The notes beneath the pieces were generated by a model. The model did no database searches, was not told where the DNA came from, and was given only the letters and a program-made list of their open reading frames with translations. A DNA stretch of 57,044 nucleotides from Sulfuricurvum sp. (lineage in GTDB: Bacteria > Campylobacterota > Campylobacteria > Campylobacterales > Sulfurimonadaceae): the NCBI RefSeq assembly GCF_028710345.1, contig NZ_JAQTUH010000010.1:1-57044 (forward strand), in the 5' to 3' direction. Within the stretch, counting starts at the first letter, position 1. The number at the start of each line of letters is the position of its first letter. The translations under genes were made by a program, and so were the position numbers. Of the stretch, positions 17,717-26,660 are shown piece after piece.

Positions 17717-18322
17717 ATGCGTAACGATTTTGAAAAAGCGATGCATTTCCGTCATGCGTGCAAACTGTTCGATAATACTAAAACAATGAGTAATGAAGAT
17801 TTGAGCTTTATCCTCGAAGCGGGACGTCTCAGCCCAAGTTCGTTCGGAATGGAGCAATGGCAATTTTTTGTGATTCGCGACAGTGCAATGCGCGAAGCAA
17901 TCCAAGCGGAAGCCTGGAATCAGCCACAAATCACCACCTCATCGGAACTGATCGCGATTGCCTATAAAAAGAATGTCCGCAGCAGTGATGCTTATATCCA
18001 AAACGAATTTGAAAAATTCCATTATCCTGATGGATTGCTGGGAATGTACGCAGGGTTTGTCGATCCTCGCAGTGATGAAGTACTAGAGTGTTGGTCATCT
18101 CGTCAAGTCTATATCGCAGCGGCCAATATGATGAGTGCCGCCGCTTCTATCGGGATTGATTCGTGTCCGATGGAGGGATTTGATCGGGATGCAGTGGAAA
18201 AAATCATGGGGATTGATACGGATACGTATGGAATAGTTCTCCTTGTCCCATTCGGATACCGCGTCAATGAGCAACCACCACTTCACCGCTCAGAGCTTTC
18301 TGAACTCGTTACTTATCTCTAA
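17717..18322 (+). CDS. Nitroreductase-family NAD(P)H-dependent flavin oxidoreductase
   Basis: A 201-residue FMN enzyme. The N-terminal FRHACKLFDNTK and LEAGRLSPSSFGMEQWQF stretches and the C-terminal IVLLVPFGYR are typical of NfsB/DrgA-like nitroreductases, which reduce nitro compounds, quinones or flavins with NAD(P)H in the cytoplasm. The ATG follows AAAGGAGCCTTTAA. It faces the HxlR regulator across a promoter with palindromes, so it is probably induced by electrophiles. Its last four bases overlap the convergent DUF779 gene. Confidence 0.88.
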   Translation: MRNDFEKAMHFRHACKLFDNTKTMSNEDLSFILEAGRLSPSSFGMEQWQFFVIRDSAMREAIQAEAWNQPQITTSSELIAIAYKKNVRSSDAYIQNEFEKFHYPDGLLGMYAGFVDPRSDEVLECWSSRQVYIAAANMMSAAASIGIDSCPMEGFDRDAVEKIMGIDTDTYGIVLLVPFGYRVNEQPPLHRSELSELVTYL

Positions 18323-18711
18323 ACAGCAACGCAGCGCGCTTCGCGCTCGTTTATATACGCATACTCTTCATCGCTAAAAATTCTTGACCTCGTGATAAAC
18401 TGAAAGCCAAGATCAATCTCTAACGAAAATGAGTTTCCAAACGCACCCTTTTCCTCTCTGACATCGATAATAATCTGAGAATGTCTAAAATATTCAAATT
18501 GCTCTTTATCGATAAAAAACTCGCATCCGCATATCTCGCCCAGTTTTACATTTCTACTGGGGACATAAAAATCACTTTTTTCATAACACATCGGAGCGGT
18601 TCCATCACAACACCCGCCGCTTTGGTTAAAGACTAGCTCACCGTTTAGTTTTTTTAATTTTTCGATGACTTCTGCGGCTTGCTGGGTGAGGGATAATCGT
18701 TCTATATTCAT
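18319..18711 (-). CDS. DUF779 protein, aldehyde dehydrogenase partner
   Basis: A 130-residue cytoplasmic protein of the DUF779 family, recognised by LVFNQSGGCCDGTAPMC and GCEFFIDKEQFEYF. The Cys-Cys pair with a third cysteine nearby could bind a metal or act in redox chemistry; this is not established. DUF779 genes are commonly found beside aldehyde dehydrogenase genes, as here, where it follows the dehydrogenase by 70 bases on the same strand, so a helper role is likely. An AGGAATGTAG ribosome site precedes the ATG. Confidence 0.8.
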   Translation of the reverse strand: MNIERLSLTQQAAEVIEKLKKLNGELVFNQSGGCCDGTAPMCYEKSDFYVPSRNVKLGEICGCEFFIDKEQFEYFRHSQIIIDVREEKGAFGNSFSLEIDLGFQFITRSRIFSDEEYAYINEREARCVAV

Positions 18712-18781
18712 ACTACATTCCTAAAATAGACTATATGCGGGATCAAAATAGTTTTGACCCACCCGAATTCTCAACTAACGA

Positions 18782-20278
18782 TTAAAAAAAGCCCATAGCA
18801 CTTTTGTCGAAAGAAGTTAAAATATTTTTTGTGTGACGGTAAGAGTTCAACATCATCATGTGCGTCTCTCTACCGAGACCTGATTTTTTGTATCCGCCAA
18901 ACGATGCATGTGATGGATACATATGGTAGCAGTTCACCCACACACGACCGGCTTCAATCCCACGACTGATTTTATGGATTTGATGGGCATCACGTGACCA
19001 TACTCCTGAACCCAATCCATAGATGGTATCGTTGGCGATTGCCAAGGCTTCGTCTTCATCTTTGAAAGTGGTAACGGCAAGAACCGGCCCAAAAATCTCT
19101 TCTTGGAAGATTCTCATTTTATTGTGACCTTTAAATACGGTCGGTTTGATATAAAACCCGTTCGGATAGATTTCAGATTCATAAACATCTCCACCGATGA
19201 GACACTCAGCACCCTCTTCTTGACCAATTTTGATGTATTCGAGAATTTTCTCTTTTTGGTTGAGTGAACATTGAGCACCCATCATGTTGGCTTCATCCAA
19301 CGGATTTCCTAATTTGATTGCATCCATTCGCTCTAAAACACGTTTCATAAACGGCTCATAAATCGATTCTTGGATTAATGCGCGTGATGGGCACGTACAT
19401 ACTTCACCGGAATTAAATGCAAACAAAATCAACCCCTCAATCGCTTTGTCAAAAAACTCATCATCGGCATCCATAATCGATTCAAAGAAAATATTTGGAG
19501 ATTTTCCACCCAATTCCAACGTCGTCGGGATGATATTCTCTGTCGCATATTGCATGATTAACTGACCCGTTGTCGTCTCACCGGTAAAGCCGACTTTTTT
19601 AACATCTGGATGCGTTGAAAGGTATTTACCGATTTTTCCACCCGCACCGTTGATGATATTAACGACCCCTTTTGGAAGAACATCTTGGATGGTCTCCATC
19701 AACAGAAGAATAGACATAGGGGTTGCGGATGCCGGTTTCATGACGATACAGTTACCTGCCGCCAACGCCGGTGCCAATTTCCATGCCGCCATCAATAACG
19801 GAAAATTCCAAGGGATAATTTGAGCAACAACACCGTAGGGCTCATTAATCTCTTGTGAGATGGTATTTTCATCGATATCCGCAACCGTTCCTGCTTCAGC
19901 TCTGATAACGGAAGCAAAGTATCGAAAGTGATCCACAACTAAAGGAATATCCGCATTCAATGTTTCTCGGATTGTTTTACCATTGTCTAGTGTCTCTGCA
20001 ATAGCAATAGCTTCCAAATTGGCTTCAATCGCATCGGCTACTTTATTGAGCATAATACTTCGCTCAACAACAGACGTATGTTTAAAAGATTGGAATGCTT
20101 TGTTTGCAGCTTGGATTGCCAGTTCAACATCGGCTTCATTTGATCTTGGAATTCTTGTTAAAACTTCACCATCTACAGGAGAGATATTCTCAAAATACTC
20201 ACCACTATTGGGAGCTACCCACTCTCCACCAATAAAATTCTCGTATTGAGCTTTGTAAGTCGGTTTTGCGTATGCCAT
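18782..20278 (-). CDS. NAD-dependent aldehyde dehydrogenase (AldB/ExaC-like)
   Basis: Oxidises an aliphatic aldehyde, probably acetaldehyde or similar, to the acid. At 498 residues it has full family length. The nucleophile is Cys294 in SGEVCTCPSRA, and the general base glutamate is in LELGGKSPNIFF. The opening YENFIGGEWVAPNSGEYFENISPVDGEV and the C-terminal SFGGYKKSGLGRE match the acetaldehyde dehydrogenase group that travels with DUF779. The ribosome site is AAAGGAAAAAA. The presence of ALDH plus DUF779 suggests that aldehydes are handled as alcohol breakdown products or toxic compounds. Confidence 0.92.
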   Translation of the reverse strand: MAYAKPTYKAQYENFIGGEWVAPNSGEYFENISPVDGEVLTRIPRSNEADVELAIQAANKAFQSFKHTSVVERSIMLNKVADAIEANLEAIAIAETLDNGKTIRETLNADIPLVVDHFRYFASVIRAEAGTVADIDENTISQEINEPYGVVAQIIPWNFPLLMAAWKLAPALAAGNCIVMKPASATPMSILLLMETIQDVLPKGVVNIINGAGGKIGKYLSTHPDVKKVGFTGETTTGQLIMQYATENIIPTTLELGGKSPNIFFESIMDADDEFFDKAIEGLILFAFNSGEVCTCPSRALIQESIYEPFMKRVLERMDAIKLGNPLDEANMMGAQCSLNQKEKILEYIKIGQEEGAECLIGGDVYESEIYPNGFYIKPTVFKGHNKMRIFQEEIFGPVLAVTTFKDEDEALAIANDTIYGLGSGVWSRDAHQIHKISRGIEAGRVWVNCYHMYPSHASFGGYKKSGLGRETHMMMLNSYRHTKNILTSFDKSAMGFF

Positions 20279-20311
20279 TTTTTTTCCTTTGATTCAAGTA
20301 TGTGAAGAAAG

Positions 20312-20341
20312 TTGACGGGATCGTTACCCGCCAATTTTTTT
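20312..20341. terminator. Hairpin with T-run between divergent genes
   Basis: TTGACGGG (20312-20319), a seven-base loop and CCCGCCAA (20327-20334) form an eight-pair stem with one mismatch, followed by seven T on the plus strand. It has the shape of an intrinsic terminator, but it lies in the leader of the aldehyde dehydrogenase gene, where no plus-strand gene ends. On the minus strand it would be a 5' leader hairpin. Confidence 0.3.
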
Positions 20342-20442
20342 CTCTGGCAACACTCTATAATAGGTTTATAGCTTGAATATAGCAAAAGTATTTCTAGTAG
20401 CTATAAAATAATATTTTGAATTTATCATGTTAGAATGACACC

Positions 20443-22332
20443 ATGAAAACGTATAACTTTGTTTACCAGAATAATCACTTTCACGATAGCATTGACTATT
20501 CGCTGTTTGAGGATAAAGAGAATATCCTCATTCAAGTGTTTTGCGGTCAAAATGAGAGTGCATTAGAATATATTACAACGACGTTGCTTGAAAACATCCC
20601 TCAGGCTATCTGTATCGGAACCACAACGGATGGAGAGATAAAAGATAAAAAGGTCTCTACCTTGAAAACCGTCATCTCCATCTCAGTTTTTGACAAAACG
20701 TTTATCAAATCATCGATTAAAACGGGGGCGGACTCTTTCAAAAATGGATACGACATTGCCCAAGAAATCGTTACCGACACGACGAAGCTTATCATCACGT
20801 TTACCGATGCCACAACAACCAACGGCGAAGAGTATCTAAACGGAATATCCTCGTATAACAACGAAATCATGGTGTGCGGCGGGATGGCGGGAGATAACGG
20901 GGTCTTTAAACAAACCTCCATATCCTGCGGGAAAGAGGTTGTTTCACACGGTGCGGTAGCGGTATCGCTGAACTCTGAGAGTTTACAGGTCACAAATGAT
21001 TATAAATACGATTGGTCTCCCATAGGGATAGAGCATACGATTGATAAAATCGAGGGGAACCGAATCTATGAAATCTCAGGGATGAGAGCTATCGATTTTT
21101 ATGAAAAATATTTAGGAGACAGCGATTCTCACACCGAGTTTCCCCTTATCGTTGAGCGAAACGGTATCTCGGTGGCACGGGCTGTTTTAACTCGTTATCC
21201 CGACGGTTCATTAGGGTGTGGCGGAAATTTATATACAGGTGATAAGGTAAGACTTGGATTTGCAAATGCTGAAATGATTATGAAAAAACCGTTTGAATAT
21301 TTGAAAAACATCAACAATTACCCTGCTGAAACATTTTTTATCTATTCGTGTATGGCACGGCGACGATATATGCAAAATCTCATCAAAGTCGAGATAGAAC
21401 CATTTGCGAATATCGCCCCAACATGCGGATTTTTTACCTACGCGGAATTTTTTCACACTAACAAAAGCAATCAGCTGATGAATCAGACAATTACACTAGT
21501 CGGTTTGAGCGAAAACCCTGATACCAAAAAAGAGTTACCGCGCGTGCATTCCCATCTTGTCAACCACAATGACACCTCCTATGCCAAGACGATTCAAGCA
21601 CTGACAAACCTCATTCAACAAAGTGCCCATGACCAAAATGAGCAATCAAAAGCACTGGAAGAGCAGATAGCGTATTCAGAAAATCTTCTCAAAAATCAAA
21701 AACTTTTTCTGCGCCACGCTGTTCATGAGACCAATACCCCCCTCTGCGTTATCATGAGCAACATCGATTTGCATGAAATGGAGCATGAAAAAAGCATTTA
21801 CATCGAAAATATCGAAGTAGCAATAAAAAACATCTTCTCCATTTATGACGATTTAAGTTATTTGGTCAAAAAAGATCAAGTGGAATACAAAGTTTATGCC
21901 ATCGATTTAATCGATTTTGTGAGAAATAGAATCTATTTTTTCAAAAATGTCGCCAACCAAATGGAATCCAAATTTCTATTTGACACCAACACTCAAGAGA
22001 TGTTTATCCACTTCAGTGAAACGAAACTTCAGCGAATCATCGATAATACCCTAACCAATGCGATTAAATACACCTTTGAGGGGGAACCGATAATAGTGAG
22101 ACTGAAAAAAACAGCCAAAGGGATAGCGTTCTCAGTATCAAGCCACTCCAAAAGAATCCAATATCCCGAAAAGATATTTGAAGAGTACTACCGAGAAGAA
22201 AAATCCAAAGACGGTTTTGGTCTGGGATTAAATCTAGTCAAGCGTATTTGTGAGGAAGAAGGGGTGGAGATAAAGCTTAAATCCGATTCCGACACAACCT
22301 GTTTCTCCTATTTATTTAAAGGATGCCCATGA
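20443..22332 (+). CDS. Soluble histidine kinase with FIST sensor domain
   Basis: A 629-residue cytoplasmic sensor kinase with no membrane segments. The N-terminal part (about residues 25-370) has FIST_N and FIST_C features, including CIGTTTDGEI, CGGMAGDNG and the YSCMARRRYM stretch; FIST domains are proposed to bind small ligands such as amino acids. A short coiled coil (about 385-420) leads to a HisKA-like domain with phospho-acceptor His428 in VHETNTPL, then a catalytic domain with the N box (NTLTNAIKYT) and G box (DGFGLGLNLVKRI). The start of the response regulator overlaps its stop by four bases, so they form a two-component pair. Confidence 0.87.
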   Translation: MKTYNFVYQNNHFHDSIDYSLFEDKENILIQVFCGQNESALEYITTTLLENIPQAICIGTTTDGEIKDKKVSTLKTVISISVFDKTFIKSSIKTGADSFKNGYDIAQEIVTDTTKLIITFTDATTTNGEEYLNGISSYNNEIMVCGGMAGDNGVFKQTSISCGKEVVSHGAVAVSLNSESLQVTNDYKYDWSPIGIEHTIDKIEGNRIYEISGMRAIDFYEKYLGDSDSHTEFPLIVERNGISVARAVLTRYPDGSLGCGGNLYTGDKVRLGFANAEMIMKKPFEYLKNINNYPAETFFIYSCMARRRYMQNLIKVEIEPFANIAPTCGFFTYAEFFHTNKSNQLMNQTITLVGLSENPDTKKELPRVHSHLVNHNDTSYAKTIQALTNLIQQSAHDQNEQSKALEEQIAYSENLLKNQKLFLRHAVHETNTPLCVIMSNIDLHEMEHEKSIYIENIEVAIKNIFSIYDDLSYLVKKDQVEYKVYAIDLIDFVRNRIYFFKNVANQMESKFLFDTNTQEMFIHFSETKLQRIIDNTLTNAIKYTFEGEPIIVRLKKTAKGIAFSVSSHSKRIQYPEKIFEEYYREEKSKDGFGLGLNLVKRICEEEGVEIKLKSDSDTTCFSYLFKGCP

Positions 22333-22988
22333 AAATATTACTTCTCGAAGATGATATTATGCTCAATCGAGCGATCAAACACTATTTAGAATCAACAGGG
22401 CATATAGTGGTCTCTACGATAGATGGAAACGGCTGTTTAGAGACCTTGTCGAAAGAGCAATTCGATCTCCTTGTTTTTGATATCAACGTACCTGATATTG
22501 ACGGACTGAGTATTTTAGAAAAACTGCATGAGCAAAAAAAGATGGTGCCGACTATCTTCATATCGGCACTGATCGACATCGAAGATATTACACGAGCCTT
22601 TGATATAGGGTGCCACGATTACTTGAAAAAACCGTTTCATCTAAAAGAGCTGACTCTTCGAATCAATAAAATCCTAAAAACCAGACTCGTGCCTCAAGTG
22701 CATAAAAGATTATCCGCCTCCTATAGCTATGACTCTGAAAATATGGTTTTGTATTTTGATAACGAACCCCAAATTTTACCAAAGAAGCATATTCAGATTA
22801 TCGATTTACTCTCCGCCAATAGAAGTCTGGTATGCCATTATGATATGTTTCGAGACTATGTTTGGAATGATGATGAGATTGATAATGCGACGATCCGAGC
22901 AGAAGTGAATCGCGTGAAAAAAGCTCTAAAAGAGGACTTTATAATCAACATTCGAGGGATCGGATACATGGTCAAAAGACCAAACTAA
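22329..22988 (+). CDS. OmpR-type response regulator
   Basis: Receiver plus winged-helix DNA-binding regulator, 219 residues with the chosen start. Phospho-acceptor Asp51 is in LLVFDINVPDIDGL, acidic Asp8-Asp9 follow strand one, and the conserved lysine is in YLKKPFH. The C-terminal domain (about 125-219) ends with VKKALKEDFIINIRGIGYMVKR, as in OmpR/PhoB proteins. I chose the second of two ATGs because AAAGGA lies five bases upstream and its ATGA overlaps the kinase stop. It should be phosphorylated by the FIST kinase; target genes are not evident. Confidence 0.87.
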   Translation: MKILLLEDDIMLNRAIKHYLESTGHIVVSTIDGNGCLETLSKEQFDLLVFDINVPDIDGLSILEKLHEQKKMVPTIFISALIDIEDITRAFDIGCHDYLKKPFHLKELTLRINKILKTRLVPQVHKRLSASYSYDSENMVLYFDNEPQILPKKHIQIIDLLSANRSLVCHYDMFRDYVWNDDEIDNATIRAEVNRVKKALKEDFIINIRGIGYMVKRPN

Positions 22989-22994
22989 TATATT

Positions 22995-23792
22995 TTACAT
23001 CTTGGAATGTATCGAATAACGTCCGTATCTCATCTCTATTTCGAGCGGTGTGTTAAAAGTATAGGATAGGTTGTCACTATTTAGCACCTCTTCTTTCTTT
23101 CCTTCAACAACAATCATCCCTTCTTTGATGAGTACCGCTTTTTGTATCTCTTCAAAAACCTCTTCAATATGATGAGTTACTAAAATAACCGTTGTACCGC
23201 TACGTGCAAGGGAACGCATCATCTCTATAAAATCGAGTTGTGCTTTAATATCTAGCCCTACTGTCGGTTCATCAAGCAATATCGCTCTAATAGGGTGAAC
23301 CAAAGCCCGTGCTACAATACATTTACGTAACTCACCTGTAGACATTTGATCCACACGCTTATCACGTAGATGTACAATACCCAACCGCTCCATAGCACTC
23401 TCAGCCGCACTCATCTGATCTTTTGAATTCTGTAAATGATCAAACAGCCCTATCGTTCCGTAAAATCCACTCAGCACCGTTTCAAAACCACTAAGATATC
23501 CACAATCAAATGCGAAACGGGTATGCAGATCGTTTGTCACAACCCCCAAATGTTTACGCAGTTCGGTGACCACCCATCGCTCATGACCCAATATCTCATG
23601 TCTACATTCTCCCCCTATAATCGATGGGTATAGCTCACAATTAATCAGCTTGATTAAACTCGATTTACCTGAACCATTTGCCCCAAGTATGACACAGTGT
23701 TCCCCTTGCTCAATCGACAAAGTGATATTTTTTAAAACGGGGGTAACATCGTATCGAAGTTCGATATTTTCAAAAAAAACTACTTGATTCAT
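22995..23792 (-). CDS. ABC transporter ATP-binding protein
   Basis: A single nucleotide-binding domain of 265 residues: Walker A GANGSGKSS near residue 37, signature MSTGELRK near 148 (a variant of LSGGQ), Walker B AILLDEPTVGLD near 168 and the switch histidine in LVTHHIEEV. The sequence is close to the YlmA/ModF-like group of solitary ATPases. No permease or binding-protein gene is adjacent, so either the partner is elsewhere or the protein is a non-transport ATPase. It converges on the response regulator with only six bases between stops. Confidence 0.8.
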   Translation of the reverse strand: MNQVVFFENIELRYDVTPVLKNITLSIEQGEHCVILGANGSGKSSLIKLINCELYPSIIGGECRHEILGHERWVVTELRKHLGVVTNDLHTRFAFDCGYLSGFETVLSGFYGTIGLFDHLQNSKDQMSAAESAMERLGIVHLRDKRVDQMSTGELRKCIVARALVHPIRAILLDEPTVGLDIKAQLDFIEMMRSLARSGTTVILVTHHIEEVFEEIQKAVLIKEGMIVVEGKKEEVLNSDNLSYTFNTPLEIEMRYGRYSIHSKM

Positions 23793-23840
23793 TCGGATTC
23801 ACTTTTATAGTTATAAGAAAATAGTGTATCATAACTACCT

Positions 23841-24311
23841 ATGAAATACTGTACTCACATTATCAATACACCGATCGGCACCATTATGGCTGAATGTGAT
23901 GGTGAAGCGATCACCAAACTCGACTTTACCGATGAACCCAACCAAATAAGTACATCTGTTCATCCTCTATTACTCCAACTCGAAAATGAGCTATTGGAAT
24001 ATTTTGATAGCAAAAGAACAGTATTCACCCTTCCCCTGAATCCAGAGGGGACACCGTTTCAAAAAGAGGTTTGGAAAATACTTCAAAAAATCCCGTATGG
24101 AACCACTATCTCCTATGCCCAAGAATCCAAATGGTTTGGAAATCCGAAAGCTACCCGTGCTGTTGCAAACGCGAATGGTAAAAATCCTATTGCAATCCTC
24201 ATCCCTTGCCACCGTGTTATCGCTAGCGGTGGTGGACTCGGTGGATACAGTGGAGGGATAGATAAAAAAGAGTTTTTATTAAAATTAGAAAATATCTATC
24301 CTAAATCTTAA
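23841..24311 (+). CDS. ogt: Methylated-DNA--protein-cysteine S-methyltransferase
   Basis: Suicide repair protein that takes the alkyl group from O6-alkylguanine onto a cysteine. Acceptor Cys123 is in the invariant IPCHRVI motif, followed by GGLGGYSGG. The helix-turn-helix part with PFQKEVWKILQKIPYGTTISY is also typical. At 156 residues it is the short Ogt type without an Ada regulatory domain. It starts 48 bases from the divergent ABC gene and overlaps the convergent unknown gene by four bases. A second alkylation repair gene (tag) lies just beyond. Confidence 0.93.
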   Translation: MKYCTHIINTPIGTIMAECDGEAITKLDFTDEPNQISTSVHPLLLQLENELLEYFDSKRTVFTLPLNPEGTPFQKEVWKILQKIPYGTTISYAQESKWFGNPKATRAVANANGKNPIAILIPCHRVIASGGGLGGYSGGIDKKEFLLKLENIYPKS

Positions 24312-24751
24312 TAGTCATTTCCATCTTTGATCGTAAAATTTGCAAATGCACCTTCGACACTCATCGTATTTTTATATTTTGTCGCCGTTAGTCTAACCGC
24401 TTTTGACTCCAAATTACAAATTGCAATACGGAAATTGGATCCCATAAATGGTTCTACAATACAGATAATATTCCCTTCTACTTCACGAGTAGCGTGTATT
24501 ATCCCTTGTAAATTGCGAAAAAAATACTTAGGATAGCTTAGCGGAGTTATTTCGACAACATCAGCATATCTTTTCTTATCCAGCGTACTAGCAATGGTCA
24601 TAGCATCATCAAAATTATCAAATTGTATACACCAATCATCAAATATTTTATTAAAATTGTTTAAATCTTCATCCAAAAAACCCCCTGCCGGAGATTGTAA
24701 AGCATAGATACTCACGACACACACCTTAAAAAGAAAAAATAGTAAAAACAA
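24308..24751 (-). CDS. Putative exported protein of unknown function
   Basis: Not recognised. With the TTG start used here the product has 147 residues and begins with a very hydrophobic stretch ending SIYA, like a signal peptide. No convincing ribosome site precedes that TTG. An in-frame GTG 12 codons later is preceded by AAGG and would give a protein with almost no signal sequence. The rest has two cysteines far apart (DDWCIQF, IICIVEP) and a beta-rich look. It follows tag by seven bases on the same strand, so it is likely co-transcribed with it. Confidence 0.5.
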   Translation of the reverse strand: MFLLFFLFKVCVVSIYALQSPAGGFLDEDLNNFNKIFDDWCIQFDNFDDAMTIASTLDKKRYADVVEITPLSYPKYFFRNLQGIIHATREVEGNIICIVEPFMGSNFRIAICNLESKAVRLTATKYKNTMSVEGAFANFTIKDGNDY

Positions 24752-24758
24752 AAGTTTA

Positions 24759-25322
24759 TCATTTCATTTTACTTTGACATCCATTTTCATGATCCTCCAC
24801 CATCCCACACGCCTGCATAAAAGCGTAGATCGTCGTGCTTCCGATAAATTTAAAACCCCGTTTTTTGAGCTCTTTGGTCATGGTATCAGAAATATCTGAC
24901 GTACATGCTGCACTACGATAATCACTGACATTATTGATAATCGGTTTGCCACTCACTTTTCCCCAAAAATATGCATCCAATGAACCGTACTCTTTTTTGA
25001 TTTCTACAAAACCACGTGCATTAGAGATAATCGCCTCAATCTTCGGACGGCTTTTTACAACCAGTCCACTCTCTAAAATCCGCACAATGTCATCTTCACT
25101 ATACAATGCAACACGTTCGAGATTAAACTCTTCGAATACTTCACGATACCCCTCACGCTTTTTGAGGATCGTTAGCCAACTCAATCCTGCCGATTGTGTC
25201 TCCAGTGAAAAGAGTTCAAACAAAGCACGGTCATCATGCAAAGCCTTCCCCCACTCTTCATCATGATAGGCGACATAAATCGGATCGTTAAGTTTAACCC
25301 ATCCACAACGTGACACTGACAT
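24759..25322 (-). CDS. tag: DNA-3-methyladenine glycosylase I
   Basis: Removes 3-methyladenine from alkylated DNA as the first step of base excision repair. The zinc-site residues of Tag are present: Cys in SRCGWV, His in VAYHDEEWG, and the C-terminal HxxxC in DHENGC. The catalytic-pocket region LSWLTILKKREGYREVF is also typical. Length is 187 residues. I chose the internal ATG (MSVSRCGW) because GGGAG lies six bases upstream and family members start there; the frame stays open for 12 more codons upstream. With ogt nearby it gives a small alkylation-repair cluster. Confidence 0.93.
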   Translation of the reverse strand: MSVSRCGWVKLNDPIYVAYHDEEWGKALHDDRALFELFSLETQSAGLSWLTILKKREGYREVFEEFNLERVALYSEDDIVRILESGLVVKSRPKIEAIISNARGFVEIKKEYGSLDAYFWGKVSGKPIINNVSDYRSAACTSDISDTMTKELKKRGFKFIGSTTIYAFMQACGMVEDHENGCQSKMK

Positions 25323-25364
25323 ATCGTTCTCCCCATTTAAATTACAAATATCATCCACACCCTC

Positions 25365-26495
25365 TTAGTTAATAAGTGCGTTTATTTTATCCCATAATGC
25401 AGTATCAAAACCCGATAAAGCAAAACTTGGATTAGCAGGGTCAGACGCATCACCCATTCTTATTATGACCATCTTTTTACTCGGAATAACATAAATTCTC
25501 TGATCTTCCGCACCCATCGCTGAATACATATCCGAAGGGGCATTGGGAACGAGTGGACCTTGAAAAACGGTTTGACCGCCAGGAACCATATAGCTTGTTT
25601 TTCCATTCAACCACCATAAATATCCGTAAGAGGGGTTGATACTTTGTGATGTAGTTATGCTTTCATTAAAATAGTTTTCATTGATAATTTGTTCATTACC
25701 CCATTTACCTTTATTAAGAGCCAATAATCCAAATCGTGCCATACTGCGAGTGTTACTATGGTATATTGTGAAAATAGCACCATAATTCCAAAAACCCTCC
25801 ATCCCAATTTTATTTTTCAATTTAGCATCAAAATAAGTTTCAAAACCTTGATTGGTTGAAGCGGCAACCACATCCATCAATATTTGAAATACATTACTGT
25901 ATGACCATCTTGTTCCGGCATCCGCAAGATAGGTCAAATTACGTTTGACTACCAAATCATTTTCGTCATTTATACCCGATGTCATCGTTAACAAATGCCT
26001 TAATGTAATCAAATTTTCTTTTTCAAGAGGTTCGCTAGTCCAACCGGTTCCCAGATAATCAGAAGCTTTATTGTTAATATTTAACAAGCCCTCTTGTTGA
26101 GCAATTCCACTCATCGATGATACGAGAGTTTTCCCCGCACTGTTCCATTGCCATGTATCAGAGTTTGTATGTCCGTTCATATACTCTTCCATCACAATTC
26201 GCCCATTAACAAGTATCATAAACGATTTAGTATGCTTCTCCGCCAAATAATCCTTTAGAGGTTGTACCGCACTAGCATTCCAATCCAAATTGGATATTGT
26301 TCTTGTTTCCCATACAGAACCATCAATCGGCGGAAAATACATACTTTCAGAATAGGGATCGGTAATATTTGCATCAGGGGGAGTCGTAACTGTATTGTCA
26401 CCATTATTACAACCCGATATGATAGTCATCATTAATACCAAGAACAATGACTTAACTAAAAATGAAAACAACGGCTTTACACTACAGTTACCCAT
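25365..26495 (-). CDS. Serine hydrolase, class C beta-lactamase-like lipoprotein
   Basis: A periplasmic lipoprotein by its signal sequence with Cys in IISGCNN. The catalytic fold is that of the beta-lactamase/EstB/6-aminohexanoate-dimer hydrolase group: SxxK in NSAGKTLVSSM, the YSN motif in RWSYSNVFQ, and a Gly-rich VPGGQ near the C-terminus in place of KTG. The absence of a true KTG argues against a genuine beta-lactamase and suits an esterase or amidase. At 376 residues it is full length. A pair of interlocked inverted repeats lies in its upstream region. Confidence 0.8.
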   Translation of the reverse strand: MGNCSVKPLFSFLVKSLFLVLMMTIISGCNNGDNTVTTPPDANITDPYSESMYFPPIDGSVWETRTISNLDWNASAVQPLKDYLAEKHTKSFMILVNGRIVMEEYMNGHTNSDTWQWNSAGKTLVSSMSGIAQQEGLLNINNKASDYLGTGWTSEPLEKENLITLRHLLTMTSGINDENDLVVKRNLTYLADAGTRWSYSNVFQILMDVVAASTNQGFETYFDAKLKNKIGMEGFWNYGAIFTIYHSNTRSMARFGLLALNKGKWGNEQIINENYFNESITTSQSINPSYGYLWWLNGKTSYMVPGGQTVFQGPLVPNAPSDMYSAMGAEDQRIYVIPSKKMVIIRMGDASDPANPSFALSGFDTALWDKINALIN

Positions 26496-26550
26496 CTCTT
26501 TTTGTCCTTAATTTTTTTTAATTAACTAAAAATATTATTTTTTAACTTAT

Positions 26551-26596
26551 ATGTAGTTTAAAATCTGACGAATGGGAATAACTACATCTCCCATTC
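26551..26596 (-). promoter_or_regulatory. Interlocked inverted repeats upstream of the serine hydrolase
   Basis: Two perfect 8-bp inverted repeats share the stretch in pseudoknot order. One pairs 26551-26558 (ATGTAGTT) with 26580-26587 (AACTACAT); the other pairs 26570-26577 (GAATGGGA) with 26589-26596 (TCCCATTC). The 5' arm of each lies inside the loop of the other, so an RNA could form only one hairpin at a time, unless it folds as a pseudoknot with very short connecting loops. They lie about 55-100 bases upstream of the hydrolase ATG. Function unknown. Confidence 0.45.
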
Positions 26597-26660
26597 TGGT
26601 TTAGCTATCTCAACTAACATTGTTTGTAAGAATGCTTAATAAAAAACTATTGATTTTACT

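Noticed and set aside
18333..18347. Hairpin AGCGCG-CTT-CGCGCT just after the nitroreductase stop
   Set aside because: It lies within the coding end of the DUF779 gene and lacks a T-run, so I do not call it a terminator, although the place is suggestive.
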